Assembly (NCBI GenBank): GCA_947095535.1 | Contig: OX352772.1 | Coordinates: 317,760,018 to 317,824,017, forward strand | Source of the DNA: Poecilobothrus nobilitatus | Lineage: Eukaryota; Arthropoda; Insecta; Diptera; Dolichopodidae | DNA length: 64,000 nt | Direction: 5' to 3' | In this document: piece by piece, positions 12,431-22,790 of the stretch | Numbering within the stretch: position 1 is the first letter of the stretch | Layout: each line of letters begins with the position of its first letter | Notes under the pieces: model-generated | What the model was told of the DNA's origin: nothing | The model's database searches: none | The model's input: the letters and a program-made list of their open reading frames with translations, nothing else | Position numbers and translations under genes: made by a program

Positions 12431-13125
12431 AAGGTAGAATATAAACCAACGGTTTTTAAAAGCACACATTTCCAAAAGATAATTCAACCTATTTAGAATT
12501 GTGACTTGTACCAAAATTTGAAAATTTCATATAAGAAAAAATGTGAAAATAGGACTTTTCTGGAATTTTGAAGGGCTGTAAGTCCGGAACCGTATATAAT
12601 AAGAAAAACCGTTAACACACGTAAAAATATATTACTGGAGCTTTAAATTTTTAAGTTTTGCCGAAGAAAAATTTGTACAGGTCCTTAAGTTACAGGTACC
12701 TAAAAATAGCAAATTTTCAATTTTTCAGCCATAATAGCTCTTCAGCCATAATAGTCCCCTCTGGTGCAAAAAAAATTTATAAGAAAACTTATACTAATTC
12801 TAAAAGTTCTTTCTTGTCTCAAAATTTCAGGTTCCTATATAAAGGCGTGCCGGAGTTATAAAAACAAAAATTTCATGCAAAATGTGGTTTCCACATAACG
12901 GTAAATTTAAATACTAAATTTAAAAAAATTGTATAGTTTTGATATTAATTTACAAATGTATGCATATAAAAATAGGGCTTTTTCAAAGATTGAGGTGCTG
13001 TAGCGTCGTAATGGATGGGGCTACATGAAAAAGTTGTTCCACAAAATTAATTTTATTATGAGACCTACCCATGGTTAAAATTTTTCTCTATCTTTAACGG
13101 TGTAGAAGTTTTGTAAACAATTTAT
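12431..13125 (+). repeat. Rep-1 dispersed repeat, copy a
   Basis: Rep-1 is a noncoding family in at least eight places in the window. In this orientation it starts 'aaggcagaatgtaaacca', then shows ordered landmarks: 'cggtttttaaaag', 'gtccggaac', 'taacacacgtaaaaatat', 'aagttacaggt', 'ttctttcttgtctcaaaatt', 'gtgccggagttat', 'acataacggtaaattta', 'aaaatagggcttttt', 'gagacctacccatggtt', and ends near 'tttaacggtgtagaagtttt'. This copy keeps nearly all, with a deletion near 12950. No transposase or RT reading frame is visible; the 67-codon frame at 12658-12861 is an accident of the repeat. Class unknown. Confidence 0.85.
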
Positions 13126-13609
13126 GTATTTATTTTTTTTTATATTATAAACGAAAAAAATATTTAATAATTCAAAATTAAAATTCATTTTATACATAGA
13201 AATAGATTGTAATGTAATTGAAAAAAAAAATGTAAATTTACTTTATTACTCACATGCGATCAGGTTGTTGTAATTTTTTGTTTTAAAAGTCATTCAAGAA
13301 AAGTGTTCTTACTTGTTCAAGTTACTGTTTACTTTTTAATGAAAACACCTTAAACTAAAATGGATCGTCAACAATAAAATGGTAAATCGTTCATATAGTG
13401 ATTTAATATATTTTTCTTTTAATCAACAAGAACAAATTCAAGAATATAAGAGAAGACATTTGTTTATTGAATAAAAGGAAATTAAAATTCAATAAGGTTT
13501 TTGAGATAATTGAAAGAAGTGAATTTAAATAAAAGATACTTAACATTATTAATTATGTTTATGGTATAAATTTAATTTATTTGTTTATTTATTAATTTTT
13601 GATGTAAAA
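13126..13609. other. AT-rich spacer between two Rep-1 copies
   Basis: No feature recognised. It has short A and T tracts and no open frame of note. Confidence 0.5.
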
Positions 13610-13923
13610 ACGCGGAATGTAAACCAAAGGTTTTTAAAAGCACACATACGAGTATTCCAAAAGAAAATAAAAAAGTTTGGAGTTGTGATTTCCACTAAAA
13701 TTTATAAATTTTCTCAGAATTTTATATGTAAGCAAATATTGTGAAAAATCAACAGACATTTTCTTCTGTTTTAAATAAACTCTTTATAGTTATGAAAATC
13801 TGTTAACACATGAAACAACATAATGTTGGAGTTTTAATTTTACATTTTATTTTGAAAAAAAATTCCAGAGATGCCCAAGTTACAGGTGTTTAAAAATAGT
13901 AAATTTTCAATTTTTTATACCAT

Positions 13924-14686
13924 AGTATAGGGCTGCAATAATCCGAAATTTGCCCTAATCCGAAACACGAAATTTCTTTATTGCGTGCCTTTATAGTCCG
14001 AAACAAAAAAAAAACATGTTAACTCGATAATCCGAAATTTTTTTTTTTTGTTCATTGTATCTTATTTTATTTTTATTGTTTTATGTGCATTGTTTTAAAT
14101 AAATAAACAAATAATTTTCCATATACGATTTTTTGATGTAATTTTTAAGTTTAACAATGCAATGCAAGAACAAAACATTAATCATTAGTTTCTCTTCAAG
14201 TGTAAATCATTAATACAGAATGTCTTGCACAATAAAAAGAAAGCACAAGACTTTGAACTTAGAACAAAAAGTTGAAATTTTCAAAAAAGTATCAGACGGA
14301 GTAAGTCTGAAAAGCTTAGCTTTGAAATATGGAGTAGAAGTTTTAACAATATTTGAAATAAAAAAAAACAGAAAAATGAAATTTTAACTTTTATTGCATG
14401 AACTGTTCAAACAAAAATCTCTAATTTTTTTTCTTAAATTTTTTAATTAATTTATTGCTTTCTTAATTTTTTGATACTTTTTTATAACCTTTTTTTTATT
14501 AAATTTCAAATGTTTGATGAAAAGTTATGAATATTGAAAATAAAAAAGAAAAGATGAATTTAAAAAACACTAAATATGTCTTATTTCCTATATGTCCTAA
14601 AATTTTAATGTTTTAATAATCCGAAAAATTTGGTAATCCGAAACATGCAGAAAATTGTGATTTCGGATTATCGCGGCACTACTATA
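13924..14686 (+). mobile_element. Tigger/pogo-type DNA transposon, internally deleted
   Basis: A roughly 760-bp element inside Rep-1. The left end (13924-13952) reads tagggctgcaataatccg and the right end (14658-14686), reversed, reads tagtagtgccgcgataatcc, so the termini share ataatccgaaat and a related outer part; flanking TA fits the TA target used by the Tc1/mariner/pogo superfamily. 'taatccgaaa' recurs inside near both ends, as is common in Tigger ends. The only coding part is the N-terminal DNA-binding domain (separate entry); the DDE catalytic domain is missing, so the copy could move only with help. Confidence 0.85.
14220..14387 (+). pseudogene. Transposase N-terminal fragment, CENP-B-type HTH
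   Basis: ATG at 14220 opens a 55-codon frame ending in TAA at 14385-14387. Residues 11-30 read TLNLEQKVEIFKKVSDGVSL and are followed by KSLALKYGV, then I-K-K-N-R: the helix-turn-helix pattern of the CENP-B N-terminal/psq DNA-binding fold (T-L-x-x-K-x-x-I-x-x-x-x-x-G-x-S-x-x-x-L-A-x-x-Y-G-V). In intact Tigger/pogo transposases this domain binds the element ends and is followed by a second HTH and a DDE nuclease; here the frame stops after the first HTH. It lies centrally in the element at 13924-14686. Possibly a remnant only; a short DNA-binding product is conceivable but unproven. Confidence 0.8.
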
Positions 14687-15075
14687 CATCTTAAACATGG
14701 GTTGGTACAAAAGAAATTTCTGAATTAACTTATAATTAAGTAGCTTATTCTGAAAAATCTTTCTTCTCTCAAAATTTGAAGGTTATTATCTAATTTATAG
14801 GCATTACTATCTTAATGCATTCCGGAGATATTAAGGAAGGAAAATCTTACAATATTTTGTTTTCTCATAACGATAAATAGAAATACTAAGTTGGAAAATT
14901 ATTATATTTTTTTGACATTGTTTTTTGATTTCTTTAGATTGCAAAACTATTAAGCAGAACTTAAAACGTGAAAATGCATTTCATAAATGCAAAATCAAAA
15001 TTCGAAACATCCAAAACATAATAGATCTCTACTTGATGACGGCTTACAATTTTTAAGATATATGAGTTAATTTAA

Positions 15076-16734
15076 ATGGCATAGATTGCTTGAAACCACA
15101 ACGAATTTAAATTGTTGTAAATTTTGTTTTTTTTTTTTTGTAATATTAAACCATTAATCGGTTAAATTTTATATTTGAAAAAATTGTTCTAAATAACTTT
15201 ATAACTCAGACAAAAATAATTTTATATTTTTAAAGTTTTTGCACGTTTTAATAATTTTCAGACACTCAATTCACGCATGTTTTTCTTTTTTTCTCACAGA
15301 CAAACAGAACAGAGAACAACTTTAAATAAATATAGTTTCTTCCTTTTATGGTTTAAATATAGAATACTTTTTTTGTTTTCTTTAAATTTCTTATTTTAGT
15401 TTAATTATTTTTGATGTTTTTTTTTTTTTTTTTTTTTTTTAAGAAGGTTTTATTCACATTCTCACCTATATTTCTTTTTTCTTGATCAATAATAATCATA
15501 ATGAAAATAAAAATATCACAACAAAAACCACATTTTTAACAGTTGAATTTTTTTTCTCATGTATGATTTGCTTATTGAGTTTTTCAGACGATGACCCACC
15601 CACTTGTTTGCTACTCTTTTATGTTTTTCATTTTTTGTAAATTTTTATATTTTGTTTTTCTTTTTTGTCCTCTCTAATTTTTTTATTCCTTTTCTCTGTT
15701 AATTCAAATGCATATTATATTATTTGTGTCTATAATTTTACATAAATTTGTAAAAGAAAAAAAATATATTTACACCGTTAAACCAATAATAGTAAATAAA
15801 TACGTATAAATAGATAGTTTGAATAGGAATTAACTAAATTAACATCATCATACATACAATGGACATAATATTATTAATCAAAATTAAAATGTATCCTATA
15901 AGTACCTATGCAATAAATTTATATGCATTTAGTCTTTCAAGGAGAAACATAGGACGCTTTTGGCGTTGTGGGTTTATATGTCTTTATATGCCATTACAGG
16001 CCTTTATGGTGTTACAAAAATTTGCTTTATTTAAAATATCTATGTTCTAAACCTAAAGTATAAAACTATTGTGCTACAAAACTTTTACGCGGCCAGTTTT
16101 AGTTTATGCATACCGAATTTGATTAAATATCAGTGCCTTAGTCATAGAAATATGTACTCAGGTTGATAGAAAGAAAATTTATAAGGAAGTTTACCAACTT
16201 AAATATTACTTTGGAATCCAATTATAAAAAAAATTGTCAAATAAAGTACTATATACAATTCGGCAAATACTATTAGAAATTAGAATTGACCATTTTATAA
16301 TACAAATAATTCATAACCATATTTAAAGAAGCAGCAGTGTAATAAATAATTTCATAATTTATCATACCTGGTACGAATATAATGTTATTATTCAAAATCT
16401 ATGTCCTATATAATCTATATCCTATTCAAAATCTTTTAACAATAGGTTTTATTCCCCTTGAAGATTTTAAATTCCTCGATAAAAATGTCTATATCAAAGA
16501 TTTTCATATCAAGAGAAATGCCATTAAGTACAAAAGAAATGTTTCGGCGAAAAAAAAAAAATTTAAACTCAAATTTATAAAATATCAATAATACACAAAT
16601 TTTAAAAAATTGTGTATTATTGATACAAATTTTTTATAAAATTCCATATTTTTAGGCAAATTTAGCTTATAATGAGACTTAATGTAAGGTTTAATTAGGT
16701 TAAGTTAGGACAGCTTAAAAAATTTATTATTTTA
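15076..16734. other. AT-rich DNA, long T tract
   Basis: No gene recognised. Notable only for an uninterrupted run of about 24 T at 15417-15440 and for the hairpin at 16583-16625. Open frames at 15859-16050 and 16382-16591 are K/I/F/Y-rich with no motif. Confidence 0.55.
16583..16625. repeat. Near-perfect palindrome, 16-bp stem
   Basis: tatcaataatacacaa at 16583-16598 is the exact complement of ttgtgtattattgata at 16610-16625; the 11-nt middle (attttaaaaaa) is also partly self-complementary. A compact hairpin just upstream of Rep-2 copy a. No evidence of a processed RNA. Confidence 0.85.
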
Positions 16735-17525
16735 TTTTTATACCCGTATGAACTATGTTCAAGGGTATAATAAATTTACCATTACGTTTGTGACACCTTA
16801 AAGGAGTCGAGCTAGATATAATGTCAAAAGTATGGATCGGCTCAGAATCGAATTCTGAGTCGATTAAGTCGTGTACGTCCATCCGTCCGTCCGTACGATA
16901 ACTCAAAAAATAAAGGATGTAGGAGGCTGAAATATTTTTTATGTCACTTTTTCAAAATTGTTAGTTTTGCCATTTAAATCCAGCATTTTCGGCCGCCGCG
17001 TTCGAGTGGTTGCCATACAACTTCTTTCTTTAAATGAAAATAACTCAGTCTCTATTCAAGCTAGGTATCAGTCTCTATTCAAGCTAGGTCATTTTGCAAA
17101 TGACGATCAAGTTTTATGGCAACAACTTCTGCAAAATTTGGTTGTGATGGTATGACAGGTTCGAGTAGCTGCCATACAACTTCTCTTTTTAAAGAAAATA
17201 ACACAGTGTCTATTGAAGCTAGTTACATGCCAAAAACTGGAGTTACATGCCAAAAACTTTTGTGAACTTTGGTTGGTCTAGATCAGTCGGTTCAGGCTTC
17301 TTGCACTTCTTGGAACTTAATGAACCTAGGCGCAATAGATTTGGGTAGCTGTCATGCAACTCCACAATTTACATAAATATATCTCTGTAGTTAACGTCGG
17401 TACTAAAACTTCTGAATGTTTTTAAAAGATGATCAAATTTTATGAAAACAGGATATATTACGTAAATACGGGTATCCCAGAGTTGACACAGTCTACTCTA
17501 TTGCACTCTTCCTCGTTTCTTAATA
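16735..17525 (+). repeat. Rep-2 dispersed repeat, copy a
   Basis: Starts 'tatacccgtatgaactatg' and 'gggtataataaatttaccat', passes 'gtttgtgacaccttaaagg', 'cagaatcgaattctgagtcg', a GTCC run ('catccgtccgtccgtacgat'), several 'tgccatacaact' motifs, and ends 'gggtatcccagagttgac ... ctattgcactcttcctcgtt'. Homologous copies lie at 30431 and 38521. The layout (gggtata start; gagtcgatt...gtccgtccg; ggtatc...ctcgttt end) recalls a noncoding repeat common in drosophilid intergenic DNA, quoted from memory. Inside are two small tandem duplications: a 21-bp unit at 17046-17066/17069-17089 and an 18-bp unit at 17221-17238/17241-17258. The frame at 16958-17155 is not supported as coding. Confidence 0.8.
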
Positions 17526-17811
17526 AATTGGTTTTGTTTTTTTCATCATTTTTATTAAAAACTTAAATTTTAATTTAAATATTAATAGTTATAGTATTTT
17601 TTTAAAAATATTTATAGAATTGAGAATAAACATAATATAATAAATTTGTAATAAGTTTGACAGCATAAAATAATATACGAGTACTGTTAACTTTCAGCTA
17701 TAGACTTAATAATACTTTATATATAATTATATTATTTTTTTATTTTTATTTTTAAATAAATAATAATGTAATATGGTTTAGAAAATAAATAAATTGTTAC
17801 AAATAAATTAA

Positions 17812-17995
17812 AGGGACATAGAGCGCTCGAGTTTATAAGTACTTGGTGTATTAAACAAAGGAGTGCGATTTCAAATTCTGCCCAGGTAGCAAGTTTTTTT
17901 TTTTAATTTGAAAAAATCATCCTTGTTAGCATGATAATCAGGTAGCAATATAGTATAAATATATAATATAAAAAAAATAAATAATATTTATAGAA
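17812..17995 (+). repeat. Degenerate SINE relic
   Basis: The block 'cttggtgtattaaac...aggagtgcgatttcaaattctgcccaggtagc' parallels the head of the SINE at 48472 (ggcttattaaccgag...gggttaaaatcctgcacaggtag), and its 3' part ends in the same 'atagtataaatatataatataaa...aaataaataatatt' body. A and B boxes are decayed. No target duplication was seen. Confidence 0.5.
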
Positions 17996-18876
17996 TTTAA
18001 ATCCTTCATAAGTTTTTAATAAAAAAGAAAATTACTAAAAACATAATTTTCAATTACAAATCCCCATTGAGACCAAAATCCAAATATATAACATAAATTA
18101 TATATTATATATTACATATATTATTTGCTAATAAATAAAACATTGTCCCATGTTCTCATAATATTTCATTATATATTATATTTTAAAAAAAACCATATAC
18201 AAAATGACAATTTGAAATTTATATGTTAAACATTTATATATACATATATATTTACATATTTACATTTTTACAATTATAAATTTTCGTTTGAGTGATGACA
18301 CTGTCTAGATAATATGGTCAGTTTATTTTTAAGCTTCATATGATCTTAAAGATAACCATTTATTTTTTAATTATTATTTTTATATTATATATACATATGT
18401 TTAACATTTCATTGGTTATTTTCAAACTTTCTCAAACAATTTGATATGTTTATTACCTTTTAAAAACCGATAAATTAAAGATAACCATTGACAGTTGAAC
18501 ATATAATAAATTAATAAAATGAATATTAAAATTACATAAATATTTTTAATCTGTATTAAATTAATTTAAATTCTTCAAGTTAAATTTTTTACAATTAGAC
18601 GTTAGATTTATTGTTTACTTAATTTAATTTAAAGAATTTCAATCCAAAACCTTAAATATTAAATGTTTATTTTAAAAAGATATTATAAACTTTTTGGCAG
18701 ATTATCAATGTAGGTACTTAATATTTTTATTATTATACCAAAATGTATTGAAACTGCGTATTTTTTTATTTATTTATTTAACATAAAATCGTTATAATTT
18801 TTTTTCCTTTTCTCCTATAAGTATGCAATGTAATATGTATTTACCAAAAAGTAGGTATATTTTACAATATTATTAG
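17996..18876. other. AT-rich DNA without recognised gene
   Basis: AT-rich, with short (TA)-type runs; nothing recognised as coding or repeated. It ends in the 16-bp target site of the SINE at 18877. Confidence 0.55.
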
Positions 18877-19152
18877 GGAGGGGTTTCGGTAGCCTAGTGG
18901 GTAGGCGTGTGACGTATTAACCGAAGAAGTGTTGGTTCGATCCCTGCACAGGTCGTAAGTGTTTTTTTCTTTACATACCCCCCTTACGACCAAATATAAT
19001 GTAAATATATAGTATATAATATAAAGAAAATAAATAATATTAGTATATAATTTAATAATAGTATAAAAACCTATAATGGCCTTTGTAGCCGATGGTTCAA
19101 TAATATTGCATTACATTTATGTATGTAATATTAATATAAATAAATAAATAAA
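18877..19152 (+). mobile_element. SINE-A, full-length with perfect target duplication
   Basis: Reference copy of SINE-A (276 bp). The tRNA-like head starts ggaggggtttcggtagccta, with A box TAGCCTAGTGG at 18890-18900 and B box GGTTCGATCCC at 18934-18944, the RNA polymerase III internal promoter. A 9-bp stem follows: ggtcgtaag at 18951-18959 and cttacgacc at 18983-18991. The AT-rich body ends 'gatggttcaataatattgca...gtaatattaatataaataaa' with a (TAAA)n tail. A perfect 16-bp target duplication, tttacaatattattag, lies at 18861-18876 and 19153-19168. It is the youngest-looking insertion in the window. Related copies: 1062-1620, 1157-1427, remnants at 776, 49745. Confidence 0.95.
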
Positions 19153-19439
19153 TTTACAATATTATTAGTGATTAGAAAAATACTGAAACAAATGTACATT
19201 TTGTTAATTCTTATTAATTAAAGTTTGTATTTTAAATATATCTATTGTTTTAAATTAATTTACTTAAGGCTCCAAAATGAACTCAAGATAAAAAAAATTT
19301 AAAACAAAAGCAGATAATCTATCGAATAATTTTGAAATACAATATCTTTAAAATTAAAGTGTTGCTTCATTTTTCAATATTTTCTTCTTTCAAATAAGCA
19401 GTTCAATTTTTTCCACACAATATTTTAGAATATTTTTCA

Positions 19440-19500
19440 GTGTCGGTTTGAAAATGTGCACTTTTAAAAACCTTTAGTTTTACATACTGGCTTTTGTATT
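19440..19500 (-). repeat. Rep-1 end fragment
   Basis: 'gaaaatgtgcacttttaaaaacc' followed by 'tagttttacatactggctttt' is the reversed start of Rep-1 (aaggcagaatgtaaacc...cggtttttaaaagcgcacatttc). Only the terminal 60 bp or so is clear; upstream similarity decays. Confidence 0.6.
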
Positions 19501-19580
19501 ATTATTATTTTATTATAGTTATCCATAGTTTTCAACAACCTTAGCGATCTAGCAAGTAAAAATGTGAAGAGCATTCTTCG

Positions 19581-19660
19581 CTTTGCAAAAACCTCAAATT
19601 GGTTTTAACGAGTATAGCATAGAAAAGTCACAATGGACCAAATACGGTCTAAGTGTTGCT
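19581..19660 (+). repeat. Rep-3 dispersed repeat, copy a
   Basis: Shares 'tttgcaaaaa', 'ctcaaatt', 'ttttaacgag' and 'gaccaaatacggtctaa' in the same order with 31037-31128. The inner motif gaccaaatacggtc is a near palindrome. Family and true length unknown. Confidence 0.55.
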
Positions 19661-20068
19661 TTTCGGCAGCGTTTAAATTCGGCACCTCTCAACGTTCAAA
19701 CTGTCAACTTTTTCTAGAAATCTGAAAACTTTTTTCAAATCAAATCTAACAGATAATTGTTTTTTATACAAAGTTTTATACAAACAAACTTTTGACAATA
19801 AATTTCAACAATTTGCAAAACGTTGTTTCGGCGTCAGTCTTTCCATGATAATTTGTCAATGCTCTTACTGAAATCAAATAAAAAAAAAATTTGGCTTCAA
19901 TCTTAATTTAAATGTATTTTCTAAGTTATATCATTCTAAAATTAAAAAACCCGTTATCAGAGTGCTAATAATCAGCATAAAGAAGTGGTTGTGTCTTTGT
20001 ATGATTTCTTTTTTTAATGATCTAGATTATTATAGACAATTTGACTTGAACTTCATTTTGTTCATGGA

Positions 20069-20179
20069 TTTTTCAACTAGGTGGCGGCACCACCTTGATA
20101 ATTAATTGTTTGTTTGATATGAATAAACATTTTAACCCTTTAAAATTGGTCATCAATTATTATATTTTCGAGCAATTAC
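20069..20179 (+). repeat. 111-bp direct repeat, first copy
   Basis: From 'caactaggtggcggcaccac' to 'ttttcgagcaatta', nearly identical to 21235-21345 (differences only around the variable 'aattaattg/aatatttg' and single bases). Contains a short stem ggtgg-cggca-ccacc. The copies lie 1,166 bp apart in the same orientation. They could be two copies of a short element, or terminal repeats of a decayed element; the DNA between has no open frame of note. Confidence 0.85.
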
Positions 20180-21234
20180 TAATTTTACCTTTTAGTATAA
20201 AACAGCACCACCTCAACAGTAATTGATACTATTTAAGAAAAAACCCTACAGCGTAGTAAGTAGTAGAGTAATCAACGGCTTAGTGAAATATTGATTCCAG
20301 AAACTGAAGCTTAGTCAAATATGAAATATGAATAATAAATGACTAAGTGCTCTATGCTCCTTATAGGAGTAAGAAAAAAAAAAAAAGAAAAGACCAGAAA
20401 AAAATTTGATAAATTCGTTTGAAATATAAAATTTCTAGATTTCGATTTTAAAAAAAACTACATCAATCAAATCAACCCTTTAGGGTTTCAAAAATTAAAA
20501 ACTAAATGTTTAATTCAAAAAGAAATTCTAATGCGCAAATTTACGCAAATTGTTTTTAATCGCTGTTAATTATATTAGTGGATTACGCCGTGTATATTTT
20601 GCTATGGCTTCTCTAAATCCAAATTGAACATCGTTTTTTGCTATTTTTATGTATATATATGCTAACAAACGATCTTAAATTTTAGCCAAAATGCGTTAAG
20701 GAATTGTAAGAGGATTTACTGTATACGAGTATAAAGAGTGCGTAAAATTTTTTTAGTATTTTTAGGATTTTAATATTTAGTTATAACAAAGTTTTTCCGT
20801 ATTAGTTTTATATTTTCTATACATACATTATTAAATTTAAATTTTATTTATACAAATTATTTACATTTTATTATTTTCTTTTATTTTCAGGTATGGTTGA
20901 AGATTAAAATTTCAAATTATTATTCGAATTTGTAAGTTATAAAAATATAAATTTACTACTCCAAAGAAAAAACATTTTAGAACTAATATAAGTATACATA
21001 TTATTTTGAAACTGATAAAGACCTTGTCTGCGATAGTTGTTAATAATATTTACATATAAAATTATATGTATGTATATTTTCTTTTTATTTTGATTTATGA
21101 TATTTTATGTTAATAATTATCCAAAATCAATAATAAAATTAATTTTTAAGTAAATTTATTCAAATAAAATTTATTTAGATCTTCAAAATAAGCCTAAATA
21201 AACTTTTCATTTTTATACGATCTTCTTAGCACTA
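20180..21234. other. Spacer between the two 111-bp direct repeats
   Basis: AT-rich, no reading frame of note. It contains 'acagcaccacctcaacag' near 20203, echoing the caccacc stem of the repeat. No primer-binding or polypurine signal that would make it an LTR element was recognised. Confidence 0.5.
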
Positions 21235-21345
21235 TTTTTTAACTAGGTGGCGGCACCACCTTGATAAATATTTGTTTGTTTGATATGAATAAACATTTTA
21301 ACCCTTTAAAATTGATCATCAATTATTATATTTTCGAGCAATTAC
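21235..21345 (+). repeat. 111-bp direct repeat, second copy
   Basis: Second copy of the repeat at 20069-20179, again centred on ggtggcggcaccacc (21247-21261). It lies just beyond the 3' end of the minus-strand LINE relic (21402-22294), so it might be connected with that insertion. Confidence 0.85.
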
Positions 21346-21401
21346 ATAATATATGTAGATATATTATATATATATGACATTTAATAAAGTGTTAGTTAGC
21401 G

Positions 21402-22294
21402 TTACTCCTTTTGGGAGTATAAAACCTCCTCTAGAATTTTCATAGAACAGTGATTTCGGGTGTCTTGCAGTTTGCATTCTAAGAAAATTCTTGTTGGTTC
21501 CATTCTATGACATTTTGACTGTTTTCTAACTACCTCCATTTCTTTTGCATTATTTAAATTGGTTATTTCAAAAACATCATAAGTCAATGAATTAAGTGAT
21601 TTTTGCAATGAATATAAAATAGAGCAGTTTATATTAAGCTGACTAAATATGACTGTGATTTTAACAGAGAAGTTGTGTTTAATCTTAAGGATTTGATTGA
21701 TTCCAATAAAAAAAGGACTTTTGAAAAAAATCTGACTTATATTGTTTTTAAAATGACTGATTCTTGTTTCATAATCATGATTCCTTACTTGTTATATTCC
21801 TTTGAAAATCATTTCTTGTTATTCTAGAATAAACTGTATATGATTCTTAGGTACTTATTAATAAATATCTGTAATATGTTGCCCATTAAGTTTGACGTAC
21901 ATACAGCATACAGTACAGTAATTTTTTCACTGGACCAGAATATTCAAGTTGCTCCACATAATTGATATTATACCGCTCAGATAACAAAAATCTTTTACAA
22001 ACTCGATTTGTTAATTGTTCATTTTAAGATATTCTGTGAAATTGTTATGAAATTTAATTTGGTTTGGTTTAAATTATTCTGCCCATCACTAATTTTGTGC
22101 GAGAATAGATAGATATAGTTTGTATAATCTAAATCTTCTAATTGATTAACTAAGATCCATATTTTTCCTTGTCTTTTTGCGCAGGTTTTTTTCATTATAT
22201 CATGTAGTACCATGATAAACAGAAGTTGAACAAGTGGCCAACCTTGTTTTACTCCTGATTTTGTGAGAGAAAAGTATTTAAAAAAATAATGCAT
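21402..22294 (-). pseudogene. LINE reverse transcriptase relic
   Basis: Minus-strand remains of a non-LTR retrotransposon RT. The 91-codon frame 22019-22294 has SGVKQGWPLVQLLF at residues 13-26 (family GVRQGCPLSPLLF) and NQLEDLDYTNYIYLFSH at 50-66, where the catalytic (F/Y)ADD box has become YTNY: both aspartates are lost. Further down, NILQIFINKYLRIIYSLF (plus 21827-21880) matches the LQxFINxCLRxI segment, and near 21490-21545 pieces like RKQS and VIEWNQQEF match RKP...ALEWNPQG. Frames change at least three times. Same clade as relics at 80, 40696 and 47117, judged by shared order of motifs. Upstream it abuts Rep-1 copy c. Confidence 0.75.
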
Positions 22295-22351
22295 AATAAA
22301 TATTCCAACTGATTATACAAGAAAAAAATGAATATTAGACGGAGAATAGAT

Positions 22352-22790
22352 AAAACAAGGCAGAATGTAAACCAACGGTTTCTCAAAGCGCAAATTTCTA
22401 GAAGATAATACAAACTGTTTAGAATTGTGACTTGTATCAAAATTTGAAAATTTCATATAAGAAAAAATGTGAAAATAGGACTTTTTTGCAATTTTGAGGA
22501 GCTGTATATCCGGAACCCTATATACAACTAAGAAAAATTGTTAATACACGTAAAAATATAATACTGGAGCTTTAATTTTTATATCTTGCCGAAGAAAAAT
22601 TTGTGCAGGTACCTATCTAAAAACAGTATATTTTCTATTTTTGAACTCAAATAGCTAATAAACAGGGAGTTAAGCGGAACATGAAATATAAGCATTTAAA
22701 AATAGGGCTTTTTTAAAGTTTAAGGGGTTTGAGCTGCTTTTTCAAAGTTTTTCAAATTTTTTTTGGAAATGTGCTAAAAACAAGAGTAAT
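22352..22790 (+). repeat. Rep-1 copy c, internally deleted
   Basis: Keeps the start (aaggcagaatgtaaaccaac at about 22356) through 'taatacacgtaaaaatata' and 'cttgccgaagaaaaatttgt', then jumps to 'agcggaacatgaaatataag' and 'aaatagggcttttttaaag', ending 'ttttttggaaatgtgctaaa'. The middle (the 'ttctttcttgtctcaaaa' to 'cataacggtaaattt' part) is missing. Confidence 0.8.

Larger units (their letters stand above)
13610..15075 (+). repeat. Rep-1 copy b, split by a Tigger-type transposon
   Basis: Rep-1 landmarks run from 'gcggaatgtaaaccaaa' (13612) to 'ttacaggtgtttaaaaatag' just before 13920 and resume after 14687 with 'ttggtacaaaagaaattt', 'tttcttctctcaaaattt', 'attccggagat' and 'cataacgataaatag'. 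The two parts are in the same orientation and in the right order, so one Rep-1 copy was interrupted by the element at 13924-14686. The right edge is decayed; Rep-1 similarity fades by about 15075. Confidence 0.8.

Noticed and set aside
16958..17155. Coding frame shared with 38648-38839
   Set aside because: The similar peptides come from the same region of Rep-2; copies carry small duplications that ignore the frame.
18877..18950. tRNA gene
   Set aside because: A and B boxes are present, but the sequence does not fold as a full cloverleaf by eye, and the same head recurs at seven or more places with SINE tails and target duplications. The same applies to 1350-1427, 28839, 44456 and 54512.
20069..21345. 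Complete LTR retrotransposon
   Set aside because: Direct repeats are only 111 bp, and the interior has no gag or pol, primer-binding site or polypurine tract that I can see.
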